From positions 537,001 through 601,000 of the forward strand of contig NZ_CP080442.1 in the NCBI RefSeq assembly GCF_019597925.1: a DNA stretch of 64,000 nt. The letters are read 5' to 3'. The translations under genes were made by a program, and so were the position numbers. Within the stretch, counting starts at the first letter, position 1. Each line of letters opens with the position of its first letter. This DNA is from [Clostridium] scindens (GTDB lineage: Bacteria; Bacillota; Clostridia; Lachnospirales; Lachnospiraceae). Under the pieces are notes generated by a model that was not told where the DNA came from, did no database searches, and worked only from the letters and a program-made list of their open reading frames with translations. Below, piece by piece: positions 33,879-42,477 of this stretch.

Positions 33879-35045
33879 ATGAATGCAGGAAGAATAAGCA
33901 GGATTCAGGTATTTGAAGCGAAGAATATGCTGGGAAGGCAGGAAGCCGCTGTGCGTGTCGTCAGAAACGGCGGGATCGAAGGAGACCGGCATTGTATGGA
34001 CCAGGAAAAGCAGATCAGCATTATGTGGGAAGATGCCAGCCGCTTTGTAGAAGAGGAAGAGATAAAAGGGCTGTGCTTTTCCAGGATAAAGGCGAACCTG
34101 ATGATCGAGGGCCGGATGAGGCTTGAAGTCGGAGACAAGATCCGCGCAGGCAGCGCCCTGCTTCTGATTACTGATAGGAAAGGCGCTTGCTTTGACGAGT
34201 GCGGGCGGTACAAGACAGGGATGGATTGTATGCTGAAGGACTGCTGCTGGTTTGCCACAGCGCTTGAGGACGGGGAGATCCGTACAGGCGACTTGCTGAC
34301 AAAGCCAGGTAGCCAGGAATATGACTGGCAGCGCTATGAAAGGCAGATGATGGTTCCCGGGATGGGAAGAGAGGCCCAGGAGAGGCTTGAGCGGGCATCC
34401 GTTCTGGTGGTGGGGGCCGGCGGGCTTGGATGCCCGGTATTGACCGCGCTGGCAGAGGCTGGCGTGGGGCGGATCGGAATCATGGACGGGGACGTGGTAG
34501 AACGGTCGAATCTAAACCGGCAGTATCTGTATACCCCTTCCGATATCGGAAAGAGAAAGGCGGCCTGCGCCGGAGCATGGCTTCAGCGGTTCCGGCCGGA
34601 TATCGAGCTTGAGATATGGGAAGAACGGCTGACCCGGGAGAATGGGAAAAGAATCGTATCATCGTTTGATTTGGTTATCTGCGCGGTGGATAAGGTCAAG
34701 ACCCGCCTGCTGATCAACCGGCTGGCAAAAGAAGCCGGAAAGCCCCTGATCGACGGAGCCATAGACGGGCACTATGGAACGGTGACCGCCGTGACCGGAA
34801 GGCAGGATCCCTGCCTGGCCTGCATGAATCCGGAGGGGAAAGAACCGGAACATATAAGCAGCTCCCTGGGAACCACTACGATGATTGTCGGAGCGTTGGA
34901 GGCCCAGCTTGCGGTGGCGTATCTGGCTGGTCAGGAGCGAAAAGGAGGCAGCGTGCTAAGCTACGATGGAATCTATGGAACCGTGGAAGAAATTCCGGTA
35001 TTTAAGAATCCCTCATGTCCGATATGTGGAGAAGATGACTGTTAA
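33879..35045 (+). CDS. MOSC domain fused to MoeB/ThiF-type adenylating domain
   Basis: ATG 33879 is preceded by GCGGAGGTGCATAGA, giving about 388 residues. Residues 1-~145 resemble a MOSC domain (GRISRIQVFEAKNMLGRQEA, VRNGGIEGDRHCMD, ISIMWEDASRF), and residues ~150-388 are an E1-like enzyme: YERQMMVPGMGREAQERLER, the nucleotide site VVGAGGLGCPVLTALAEAGV, RIGIMDGDVVERSNLNRQYL, and CxxC pairs CLACMNPEG and CPICGEDDC for zinc. MoeB adenylates MoaD so that sulfur can be added. The fusion joins sulfur handling with MoaD activation, and a MoaD-like gene lies downstream at 37674. Confidence 0.85.
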   Translation: MNAGRISRIQVFEAKNMLGRQEAAVRVVRNGGIEGDRHCMDQEKQISIMWEDASRFVEEEEIKGLCFSRIKANLMIEGRMRLEVGDKIRAGSALLLITDRKGACFDECGRYKTGMDCMLKDCCWFATALEDGEIRTGDLLTKPGSQEYDWQRYERQMMVPGMGREAQERLERASVLVVGAGGLGCPVLTALAEAGVGRIGIMDGDVVERSNLNRQYLYTPSDIGKRKAACAGAWLQRFRPDIELEIWEERLTRENGKRIVSSFDLVICAVDKVKTRLLINRLAKEAGKPLIDGAIDGHYGTVTAVTGRQDPCLACMNPEGKEPEHISSSLGTTTMIVGALEAQLAVAYLAGQERKGGSVLSYDGIYGTVEEIPVFKNPSCPICGEDDC

Positions 35046-35159
35046 ATTGACAAATTATTAACGTAATTGGACATGCTGATGAAATAATTAATGATAATTT
35101 ATGGAAATTTGTGGTATTATCAGTCACTTTATATTATAATGAGTACTAGAACAAGTAAA

Positions 35160-35270
35160 TAAACTCCGAGTCCCGGATTTCTGACGTATGGATGCCGATA
35201 AGCATACGGGAAGGCGGGACCAATGGGTAGCGCGGGTAACGGCGCTGCCTGCCTGATTGCGAAGGAGTCC
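35160..35270 (+). promoter_or_regulatory. Moco/Tuco-family riboswitch upstream of tungsten AOR operon
   Basis: P1 is ACTCC (35163-35167) with GGAGT (35264-35268). P2 pairs CGTATG with CATACG. A third stem pairs GGTAGCGC with GGCGCTGCC. Conserved pieces CCGAGTCCCGG and GGGACCAATGGGTAGC are present, as in the Moco RNA motif. The downstream genes encode a tungsten-type oxidoreductase, so this may be the tungsten-cofactor-responsive version. Ligand and direction of control are inferred. Confidence 0.85.
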
Positions 35271-35310
35271 ATTATTATGCGGGGCGTGATAATGGATTTT
35301 TCTATGTAGA
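35268..35310 (+). terminator. Expression-platform terminator after Moco/Tuco RNA
   Basis: TCCATTAT (from 35268) pairs with ATAATGGA near 35291-35298 around a GC-rich centre and is followed by TTTTT. It directly follows the GGAGT arm of P1, so aptamer folding and terminator formation can influence each other. Confidence 0.7.
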
Positions 35311-35327
35311 GAAGGAGGTATTGGCTA

Positions 35328-35807
35328 ATGGGTAAGCAGTTATTAATTAAGCCCGAAAAATGCCTGGGATGCAGAACCTGCGAACTGGTCTGCTCTTTCG
35401 GGCACAATGGAGCATTCAATCCAAGATTTGCCAACGTCAGCGTAATGGCCTATGAGGAGGCAGCCATCAGCGTGCCGATGATGTGCATGCAGTGCGAAGA
35501 GCCCTGCTGCATGGAGGTCTGTCCGGTAGGCGCTATATTCAGGGACGAGAAGGATGCTGTTATTATCAATCCGGATAAGTGTATCGGATGCAAGATGTGC
35601 ATGAATGCATGTCCTCTCGGCAATATCGGGTTTAATACAGAGAGAAGGCAGGTACATAAGTGCGATTTGTGCGGCGGAGACCCCAAATGTGCCAAGTTCT
35701 GTCCGACAGGAGCCATCTCTTATGAGGATCCGGAAGAGGGTATCGACAGAAAGCGTGCGATTGCCGACCACTTTAAAGATGTGTTTGGAGAGGAGGCAAA
35801 AGCATGA
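35328..35807 (+). CDS. Polyferredoxin-like small subunit of the AOR complex
   Basis: The 159-residue protein has four cysteine-rich cluster sites of the 4Fe-4S ferredoxin type: CLGCRTCELVCSF, CMQCEEPCCMEVCPVG, CIGCKMCMNACPLG, and CDLCGGDPKCAKFCPTG. It is the likely electron-transfer partner of the AOR encoded directly downstream, with which it overlaps by 4 bp. Similar small subunits accompany tungsten aldehyde oxidoreductases in other anaerobes. It probably relays electrons from the tungsten centre to the NuoE/F/G-like subunits. Confidence 0.88.
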   Translation: MGKQLLIKPEKCLGCRTCELVCSFGHNGAFNPRFANVSVMAYEEAAISVPMMCMQCEEPCCMEVCPVGAIFRDEKDAVIINPDKCIGCKMCMNACPLGNIGFNTERRQVHKCDLCGGDPKCAKFCPTGAISYEDPEEGIDRKRAIADHFKDVFGEEAKA

Positions 35808-37606
35808 TGTATGGATATATGGGACAGATTATCAGAGTAAATCTATCGAACGGCAGTATAACAAAAGAACCGCTGAATATGAAGTCCGCACAGGATTTTG
35901 TAGGTGCAAGAGGGCTGGGAACGAAATATTTCTGCGACGAGGTGGATCCGCAGACAGACCCGCTTGGACCAGATAACAAACTGATATTTATGACGGGCCC
36001 GCTTACCGGAACCGCGGCATCCTGCAGCGGCCGTTTCGAGGTCGTAGCGAAAGCACCGCTTACCGGAACCATAGGCGCTGCCAATTCCGGCGGACATTTT
36101 GGGCCAGAACTGAAGTATGCAGGCTATGACGGCATCATCTTTGAAGGCGTAAGCGATCATCCGGTCTATCTGTATATCAATGACGATACGGTAGAGTTAA
36201 GAGATGCGCAGGAACTGTGGGGAAAGACGGTATATGATACGACAGACGAACTGAATAAGGCCTGCGGATCTTCCTTCCGGATCTCCTGTATCGGGCCTAC
36301 AGGCGAGAACCTGTGCCTGTACGCGGGCGTTATGAACGACAAGCACCGTGCGGCAGGAAGAGGCGGCATGGGAGCGGTTATGGGAAGCAAGAAGCTTAAG
36401 GCAGTGGCGGTGAAGGGGACGAAGTCCATCTACGTTGCAAGACCGGAAGGCTTCATGGATGCCATTGAAAACGCAAGGAAGGTACTGAAAGCACATCCGG
36501 TTACAGGAGAAGGCCTGGGCGCATATGGAACGGAGATCCTGGTCAACATTATCAATGAGTCGGGAGCGCTGCCGCTGCGCAATGGGCGTGACGGTTCCTT
36601 GTATGCGGATGCGGATAACATATCCGGCGAGACGCTGGCAGAAAAATATCTGGTTCGAAACAAAGGATGCTTTGGATGCTGTATCGGATGCGGGCGTATC
36701 GTAGACATCCCGGATGGACCGTTCAAGTCCAGGGGAGAGGGCCCCGAGTATGAGGCAGGCTGGTCCTTTGGCGCGGACTGTGGCATTGATGATCTGGAGG
36801 CGGTGTGCAAGGCCAACTTCATCTGTAATGAATATGGATTCGATCCGATCACGCTTGGCTCCACCATTGCCTGCGCGATGGAATTGTTCGAGGCAGGATA
36901 CCTCACAGAAGAGGACACTGGCGGCATCCCGATCCGGTTCGGGGATGCGGCGACGATGGTAAGACTGGCGGAGATGACAGGAAAGAATGAAGGATTCGGC
37001 GCACAGTTGGCTATGGGCTCTTACCGGCTGGCAGAAAGATATGGCCATCCAGAACTTTCTATGTCCGTAAAGAAACAGGAGATGCCGGCCTATGACGGAC
37101 GCGCGATGCAGGGAATCGGCCTTGAATATGCTACTTCCAACCGTGGCGGCTGCCATGTGCGTGGCTATATGACGTCCCCGGAAGTCCTGGGGCTTCCGGT
37201 TAAGATGGATCCGCTGGTAACAGAAGGAAAGGCCTCTATGCTGAAGGTATTCCAGGATCTTACCGCGCTGATCGATTCTGTAGGAATCTGCCTGTTCACC
37301 TCATTTGCCATCGGACTGCCAGAAGTAGCGGCGCAGTACCGGGAGGCAGTAGGAAGCGATGAATCGGATACGGATATCCTGCTGAAGGGCGAGCGTGTCT
37401 GGAACCTTGAGAAGAAGTTCAACATCGCTGCCGGCGTGGAGAAGGATACCTTGCCGCCGAGGCTCCTTAGGGAGCATCTGCCGGAAGGGCCTGCCAAGGG
37501 CAAGGTGAATGACCTCTATACCATGCTGGCAGAGTATTATCAGGTTAGAGGATGGGATGCAGAAGGCGTTCCGACACCAGATAAAGAAAAGGAATTAGGA
37601 TTATAG
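35804..37606 (+). CDS. aor: Tungsten-containing aldehyde:ferredoxin oxidoreductase family protein
   Basis: The 600-residue protein begins MMYGYMGQIIRVNLSNGSIT with the AOR N-terminal domain. The pyranopterin-binding region includes MTGPLTGTAASCSGRFEVVA, AKAPLTGTIGAANSGGHFG, GAYGTEILVNI and ATSNRGGCHVRGY. The 4Fe-4S ligands start at CFGCCIGC (Cys289, 292, 293, 296), with a later Cys in GICLFTSFA. AOR oxidises aldehydes to acids at a tungsten bis-pyranopterin site. It overlaps the ferredoxin-like gene and is followed by MoaD and NuoE/F/G-like genes, which suggests NAD-linked or bifurcating electron transfer. The aldehyde substrate is unknown. Confidence 0.93.
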   Translation: MMYGYMGQIIRVNLSNGSITKEPLNMKSAQDFVGARGLGTKYFCDEVDPQTDPLGPDNKLIFMTGPLTGTAASCSGRFEVVAKAPLTGTIGAANSGGHFGPELKYAGYDGIIFEGVSDHPVYLYINDDTVELRDAQELWGKTVYDTTDELNKACGSSFRISCIGPTGENLCLYAGVMNDKHRAAGRGGMGAVMGSKKLKAVAVKGTKSIYVARPEGFMDAIENARKVLKAHPVTGEGLGAYGTEILVNIINESGALPLRNGRDGSLYADADNISGETLAEKYLVRNKGCFGCCIGCGRIVDIPDGPFKSRGEGPEYEAGWSFGADCGIDDLEAVCKANFICNEYGFDPITLGSTIACAMELFEAGYLTEEDTGGIPIRFGDAATMVRLAEMTGKNEGFGAQLAMGSYRLAERYGHPELSMSVKKQEMPAYDGRAMQGIGLEYATSNRGGCHVRGYMTSPEVLGLPVKMDPLVTEGKASMLKVFQDLTALIDSVGICLFTSFAIGLPEVAAQYREAVGSDESDTDILLKGERVWNLEKKFNIAAGVEKDTLPPRLLREHLPEGPAKGKVNDLYTMLAEYYQVRGWDAEGVPTPDKEKELGL

Positions 37607-37628
37607 AACGGAATCATGAATCATAAAT

Positions 37629-37654
37629 TGCGGCAGGGCAGCGGCCCTGCCGCA
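37629..37654 (+). repeat. GC-rich intercistronic hairpin between aor and moaD
   Basis: TGCGGCAGGG (37629-37638) pairs with CCCTGCCGCA (37645-37654) around a six-base loop, without a U tract. It lies between the aor stop and the MoaD-like gene. It could stabilise or process the transcript or cause partial termination. Confidence 0.65.
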
Positions 37655-37673
37655 GGCAAAAGGAGATGAAGCA

Positions 37674-37949
37674 ATGCAGATCAAGTTTTTTGCTTATCTC
37701 AGAGATTATACCGGCTGCAAGACGACGGATTTCCCCTATGAGGAAGATCTCTATCATCTGGCGCATTCCTTATGCGACGTTTACGGGGATAGGCTGAGGA
37801 AAAAGATGCTTACGCCGGATGGGGAAGATCTGGGAGAAGAGATCATTATTCTGATTAATGGAAGGCATGTGGCACATCTGGGAGGCATCCATGCGAAGCT
37901 TCTTCCCGGCGATGTGGTGTCGATCTTTCCGGTCGTGGCAGGCGGTTAA
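37674..37949 (+). CDS. MoaD/ThiS-like sulfur carrier protein
   Basis: The 91-residue protein starts at ATG 37674 behind AAAAGGAGATGAAGCA. It has a ubiquitin-like sequence (MQIKFFAYLRDYTGCKTTD, ILINGRHVAHLGG, then GDVVSIFPVVAGG) ending in Gly-Gly, the sulfur-accepting tail of MoaD. It would be activated by the MoeB-like domain at 33879 and supply sulfur to molybdopterin synthase. No MoaE is seen nearby. AOR-specific MoaD-like proteins are known, so it may serve the tungsten cofactor. Confidence 0.88.
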   Translation: MQIKFFAYLRDYTGCKTTDFPYEEDLYHLAHSLCDVYGDRLRKKMLTPDGEDLGEEIIILINGRHVAHLGGIHAKLLPGDVVSIFPVVAGG

Positions 37950-37951
37950 AG

Positions 37952-38437
37952 GTGGTGGAATTGTTGGAAGTTTCCAAAGAAAGTATTGAGAGGATCATTC
38001 ATTCCTATGAATGCAGCCAGAGATATGCACTGGCTATCATGCAGGATATGCAGAGGACTTACCAGTATGTGCCAAGGGAAGGATTAGAGGCTCTTGCCGG
38101 ATATCTTGGGTGTCCGGTATCGGCGCTGTATGCCATGGCGACGTTTTACAAGGCATTGAGCCTGGTACCAAAAGGCGAGCATATCATCAAATGCTGCGAT
38201 GGCACGGCGTGCCATATCCGCGGCGCATCTACGCTGATTGACGGGATAGAGAGAGAACTGGGCATCGGACCCGGCGAGACGACAGAAGACGGGCTGTTTT
38301 CCTTCGAGACAGTGAACTGCCTTGGCTCCTGCGCGCTGGCGCCGGTGCTGGTGGTGGATGATGTCTATTATGGAAAAGTGACGCTGGAGAAACTAAGAGA
38401 GATTATCGAGGATGTCCGGGAAGGTGGTGCTGCATAG
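37952..38437 (+). CDS. NuoE-like thioredoxin-fold 2Fe-2S subunit
   Basis: The 161-residue protein starts at GTG 37952, two bases after the MoaD-like stop. It fits NuoE/HndA: the helical N-terminal part (ESIERIIHSYECSQRYALAI, AMATFYKALSLVPKG) and the 2Fe-2S ligands CCDGTACHIRG with NCLGSCALAPVLVVDDVYYG. It passes electrons between the NADH site of the NuoF-like protein and other clusters. It overlaps none but directly precedes the NuoF-like gene. Confidence 0.9.
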   Translation: MVELLEVSKESIERIIHSYECSQRYALAIMQDMQRTYQYVPREGLEALAGYLGCPVSALYAMATFYKALSLVPKGEHIIKCCDGTACHIRGASTLIDGIERELGIGPGETTEDGLFSFETVNCLGSCALAPVLVVDDVYYGKVTLEKLREIIEDVREGGAA

Positions 38438-40258
38438 ATGGAGAAGCAGATTCTTATATGCTGTGGTACCGGATGCCGGGCTAATGGCAGCATGAAGGTT
38501 GCCGAGGCGCTCTCGGAGGCAGCAAAGGCAAAAGGGGCCAAGGCCCAGGTGATTGCGGAAGTTAAGACTACCGGCTGCAATGGATTCTGCGAAAATGGGC
38601 CGATCGTGAAAATTATGCCGGATAATCTGGTATACTATAAAGTAAAGCCTAAGGACGCAGAAGAGATTATAGAGAAGACGGTTCTGGGGGGAGAAGAGAT
38701 CAAGCGGCTCATGTATCAGGATGACAGCGGCGCGAGGGTACGCTCCCAGGAAGAGAATCCATTCTATGCCCATCAGCAGAAGGTGGCATTAAGACATATC
38801 GGGAAGATTGATCCCGAGAATATAGAAGACTACTTAAAAGAAGGCGGATACGAGGCTCTTAAGAAGGCGGTATCCATGACATCGGACGAAATCATTTCCG
38901 AAGTAGAGAAGTCAGGGCTTCGGGGAAGAGGCGGAGCCGGTTTCCCGGCAGGGAGGAAATGGAGGACTGCCGCTTCTTATGAGAATTTCCCCAAATATGT
39001 GGCTTGCAATGGAGACGAGGGAGACCCGGGCGCATTCATGGACCGCTCGATTCTGGAAGGCGATCCCCACTGCGTCATAGAAGGACTGGCCATCGCCGCG
39101 GTAGCGGTAGGAACTGAGGAAGGCTTCTTCTATATCCGGGATGAGTACGACCTGGCAGTGCGGCATGTAAAGAAAGCCATCGAGGATGCAAAGGCCAGAG
39201 GCATTATCGGCGAATCCGTGATGGGCTCGTCCCACAGGCTGGAACTTTCGGTAGTCAGGGGCGGCGGCGCGTTCGTATGCGGCGAGTCCACGGCGTTGAT
39301 GGCATCAATAGAAGGACGGGTGGGAGAGCCCCGGGCTAAGTATATCCGTTCCGTGCAAAGAGGCCTGTGGAACCAGCCTACCGTGCTCAACAATGTGGAA
39401 ACACTGGCTAATATACCGGTGATCATTAAGAAAGGCGGGGAGGCCTTTGCAGATATTGGAACAGAAGGCAGCAGCGGGACGAAGGTCTTTGCCCTGGTAG
39501 GAAAGGTAAAAAGGACCGGGCTTGTAGAAGTGCCAATGGGCACGACCCTGCGCCACCTGATCTATGATATCGGCGGAGGAATCCTGAACAACCGGGCGTT
39601 CAAGGCTGTACAGACGGGAGGGCCGTCAGGAGGCTGTATTCCGGAATCCATGCTGGATCTGGAAGTGGACTTTGATTCGCTGGCGAAGTACGGAGCCATG
39701 ATGGGCTCCGGCGGTATGATCGTTATGGATGACAGAAGCTGCATGGTGGAGGTGGCCAGATACTACACCAACTTCCTGTGCGAGGAAAGCTGCGGAAAAT
39801 GTACGCCTTGCCGCGAGGGCTTAAGGCGGATGCTGGAGATCCTTACGGATATCTGCGAGGGCAGGGGAAGAGAAGGAGATATTGAACTGCTGGAACGCCT
39901 GGGGCGGGCTATGCAGGACGCGTCCCTTTGCAGCCTCGGAAAGACGGCAGCCAATCCGGTGCTGACGACGATCCAGTATTTCCGGGAAGAATACGAGGCG
40001 CATATCCGCGAGAAGAGATGTCCGGCGGGCGTATGCAAGGAACTGACCAGGTTCGCCATACAGCCGGAGAAATGTATTGGCTGCGATATGTGCGCCAGAG
40101 GGTGCCCGGCGAATGCGATCAGCGGCGGCAAGAAGGAAATTCATGCCATTGACCAGGAGAAATGTATCGCCTGCGGAAGCTGCAGGGAAGCGTGCAAGTT
40201 TGACGCGGTCATTACCCTGGGAAGAAATGATGCCGCGGAAAGGGGGCAGCAGGCATGA
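38438..40258 (+). CDS. NuoF-like NAD(P)H-binding flavoprotein subunit
   Basis: The 606-residue protein has an N-terminal 2Fe-2S thioredoxin-like domain (CCGTGCRANGSMKV, TTGCNGFCENGPIV). A NuoF core with the FMN/NAD loop GLRGRGGAGFPAGRKW and YVACNGDEGDPGAFMDRSIL follows. Near 440 is the 4Fe-4S site ESCGKCTPCREGLRRM. Two C-terminal ferredoxin clusters read CIGCDMCARGCPANAI and CIACGSCREACKFDAV. The layout matches HymB/HndC and bifurcating hydrogenase or AOR partner subunits, which exchange electrons between NAD(H) and ferredoxin. It overlaps the NuoG-like gene by 4 bp. Confidence 0.92.
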   Translation: MEKQILICCGTGCRANGSMKVAEALSEAAKAKGAKAQVIAEVKTTGCNGFCENGPIVKIMPDNLVYYKVKPKDAEEIIEKTVLGGEEIKRLMYQDDSGARVRSQEENPFYAHQQKVALRHIGKIDPENIEDYLKEGGYEALKKAVSMTSDEIISEVEKSGLRGRGGAGFPAGRKWRTAASYENFPKYVACNGDEGDPGAFMDRSILEGDPHCVIEGLAIAAVAVGTEEGFFYIRDEYDLAVRHVKKAIEDAKARGIIGESVMGSSHRLELSVVRGGGAFVCGESTALMASIEGRVGEPRAKYIRSVQRGLWNQPTVLNNVETLANIPVIIKKGGEAFADIGTEGSSGTKVFALVGKVKRTGLVEVPMGTTLRHLIYDIGGGILNNRAFKAVQTGGPSGGCIPESMLDLEVDFDSLAKYGAMMGSGGMIVMDDRSCMVEVARYYTNFLCEESCGKCTPCREGLRRMLEILTDICEGRGREGDIELLERLGRAMQDASLCSLGKTAANPVLTTIQYFREEYEAHIREKRCPAGVCKELTRFAIQPEKCIGCDMCARGCPANAISGGKKEIHAIDQEKCIACGSCREACKFDAVITLGRNDAAERGQQA

Positions 40259-41001
40259 TAGAGATTACGATCAACGGAAAAGCATGTACCTGCGAAAAGG
40301 GAGAGTTCCTGCTTGAAGTAGCCAGAAGGAATGGCTTTTACATACCGACCTTATGCCATCATCCTGGCGTAGCGGAACAAGGATGCTGCCGGGTGTGCCT
40401 GGTGGAAGTGGTGGAAAACAAAAGAAGCAAGATCGTGGTATCCTGCGTATACCCGGTGGAGCGGCCCTGCGAGGTGTATACGGACAGCGCCCGGGTCAGG
40501 GAAGACCGGGGAGCAGTCCTGATGCTTCTGGCGGCAAGAGCCCCGGAAAGCACGGAGATCAAACTCCTGTGCAAGCAGTATGGAGCCATGGATGGCAGCC
40601 GTTTTGCCCCGATAGAAGGGGAGAAGTGCATCATGTGCGGACTATGTGCCAGGGCGTGCGCAAGCCTTGGAACAGGAGCCATCTCTACCGTCATGCGCGG
40701 AACTTCCAAGAAGATATCCACGCCTTACGACGAGCCTAGCAGCGCGTGTATCGGCTGCTTAAGCTGCGCAAAGATCTGTCCCACCAGAGCCATTGATTTT
40801 GCGGAAGATGAGAAGACGCGAAGCATCTGGGGACGGGAGTTTGAACTGATCCGCTGTAAGGAATGCGGCGCGGCCGTAGGAACAAAAGAAGAGATGGACT
40901 ATGCGGCAATGCGCTGCGGCGAAGAACCGACGTATCTCTGCCCGGACTGCAGGAAGAAGAAGTTGGCAGACGTGATGGCGCACGCTTATGGCACGGAATA
41001 G
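40255..41001 (+). CDS. NuoG-like 2Fe-2S/4Fe-4S ferredoxin subunit
   Basis: The 248-residue protein corresponds to the N-terminal part of NuoG, HymC or HndD: EITINGKACTCEKGEFLLEV, then CHHPGVAEQGCCRVCLVEV with the 2Fe-2S ligands, CIMCGLCARACASLGTGAIS and CIGCLSCAKICPTRAIDF. It lacks a hydrogenase or formate dehydrogenase catalytic domain. The C terminus has a CKECG/CPDC pair like a zinc ribbon. It would join the NuoE/F-like subunits to the AOR. No other partner enzyme is nearby, which supports the AOR link. Confidence 0.9.
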   Translation: MIEITINGKACTCEKGEFLLEVARRNGFYIPTLCHHPGVAEQGCCRVCLVEVVENKRSKIVVSCVYPVERPCEVYTDSARVREDRGAVLMLLAARAPESTEIKLLCKQYGAMDGSRFAPIEGEKCIMCGLCARACASLGTGAISTVMRGTSKKISTPYDEPSSACIGCLSCAKICPTRAIDFAEDEKTRSIWGREFELIRCKECGAAVGTKEEMDYAAMRCGEEPTYLCPDCRKKKLADVMAHAYGTE

Positions 41002-41041
41002 ACTTAAAACAGAAAATGACGCTTGAAAGAAGGAACGCAAT

Positions 41042-42019
41042 GTGAAAGACCAGTATGGAAGAACCATAGATTATATCCGAATATCGGTGACGGACCGCTG
41101 CAATCTGAGATGTGTCTACTGCATGCCCGAGGAAGGCGTAGAGCAGGTGGCGCATGAAGAAATCCTGACCTATCAGGAGATTGTAAGAATTGCCGGGCTG
41201 TGCGCCCGGATGGGGATATCGAAAGTAAAATTGACCGGCGGAGAGCCGCTGGTACGCAAGGGCCTCTATAGCCTCGTAAGAGATCTGAAGAGATGCGAAG
41301 GCATCGAGCAGGTGACGCTGACGACCAATGGCGTAGAATTAAAAAGCCAGATGGAGGAACTTGCCAAAGCAGGGCTGGATGCTGTCAATATCAGCCTGGA
41401 TACGCTGGACGCTATCATGTATGCCTCGGTCACGCGCCGGGATATGCTTGATAAGGCCCTGGAGGGACTTAAGGAAGCGCTTCGGTATCCGCAGGTCAAG
41501 GTCAAGATCAACTGCGTTCCTATGAGAAATGTCAATGAAGGACAGTGGACGGCACTGGCAGGGCTCTCCAGGGATCTGCCGGTGGACGTGCGCTTCATTG
41601 AGATGATGCCTATAGGGCTGGGAAAAGAGTTCCATGGGAGGAGCCAGGATGATATCCTTGAGGCGCTTAGAAAAGCCTATGGGCAGGAGACCCTCTTTTA
41701 CGGGAAATGTGGAAATGGTCCGAGCGTTTACGTAAAATTTCCGGGATTTAAAGGAAGGATAGGATTCATCAGCGCCATATCCCATAAGTTCTGCGGGGAA
41801 TGCAACCGTATCCGGCTTGCCTCGGAAGGCTTCTTAAAGCCCTGCCTCCAGTATGAAAGTGGAACGGATATAAAGGGACCGCTGCGGCGCGGGCAATCAG
41901 ATGAAGAACTAGCCATGCTTATAGAGGATGCTATATACAGAAAACCCAGAAGCCACCATTTTGAACAGGCAGAAGGGGAAGGATTTGAACAAAGGCAGAT
42001 GTCAAAGATTGGAGGATGA
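41042..42019 (+). CDS. moaA: GTP 3',8-cyclase MoaA
   Basis: The 325-residue radical-SAM protein starts at GTG 41042 behind GAAAGAAGGAACGCAAT. The cluster motif is CNLRCVYC (Cys20, 24, 27). The C-terminal second cluster region CGECNRIRLASEGFLKPC is present. It makes cyclic pyranopterin precursors with MoaC. It overlaps the MOSC gene by 4 bp. A decayed paralogue lies at 3532. MoaC is not in the window. Confidence 0.95.
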   Translation: MKDQYGRTIDYIRISVTDRCNLRCVYCMPEEGVEQVAHEEILTYQEIVRIAGLCARMGISKVKLTGGEPLVRKGLYSLVRDLKRCEGIEQVTLTTNGVELKSQMEELAKAGLDAVNISLDTLDAIMYASVTRRDMLDKALEGLKEALRYPQVKVKINCVPMRNVNEGQWTALAGLSRDLPVDVRFIEMMPIGLGKEFHGRSQDDILEALRKAYGQETLFYGKCGNGPSVYVKFPGFKGRIGFISAISHKFCGECNRIRLASEGFLKPCLQYESGTDIKGPLRRGQSDEELAMLIEDAIYRKPRSHHFEQAEGEGFEQRQMSKIGG

Positions 42020-42459
42020 TAACGGTGGGAAAAGTGATAGCGGTCTGCACAAGCCCGGCCAAGGGAACGCAGAAGACAAGCGTAGAACAGGCAGTGTTCA
42101 TCGAAGATTATGGAATCGAGGGCGATGCCCATGCAGGCAAATGGCACCGGCAGGTTAGCCTGTTATCCTATGATAAGATCGAGGAATTTAGGAAGAAGGG
42201 CGCCCAGGTGGCAGATGGGGCTTTCGGAGAGAACCTGGTAGTGGAAGGGATTGATTTTAAAACGTTGCCGATTGGCACGATCTTTCAATGTAATGATGTC
42301 ATCTTGGAACTGACGCAGATTGGGAAGGAATGCCACCATGGATGCGAGATATTCCAGAAAATGGGCGATTGTATCATGCCCAGGGAAGGCGTATTCGCAA
42401 AAGTAATCAAAGGAGGTGTGATTAAAGCCGGCGACATTTTAAAGATAGTAACCAATTAA
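42016..42459 (+). CDS. MOSC domain protein
   Basis: The 147-residue protein starts at ATG 42016, overlapping moaA by 4 bp. It is a MOSC domain: TSVEQAVFIEDYGIEGDAHA, KWHRQVSLLSYDKIEEF, GAFGENLVVEGIDFKTLPIG, and a conserved Cys in GKECHHGCEIFQKMGD. MOSC domains bind molybdenum-cofactor sulfur or metal-pterin species, for cofactor trafficking or modification. A decayed relative at 3680 precedes modABC, in the same order as here before tupABC. Confidence 0.92.
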   Translation: MITVGKVIAVCTSPAKGTQKTSVEQAVFIEDYGIEGDAHAGKWHRQVSLLSYDKIEEFRKKGAQVADGAFGENLVVEGIDFKTLPIGTIFQCNDVILELTQIGKECHHGCEIFQKMGDCIMPREGVFAKVIKGGVIKAGDILKIVTN

Positions 42460-42477
42460 AAATTACATATCAATTGC

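Noticed and set aside
36197..37156. Minus-strand ORF of 319 codons over the AOR gene
   Set aside because: It overlaps the conserved AOR coding sequence and shows no motif, so it is an antisense shadow.
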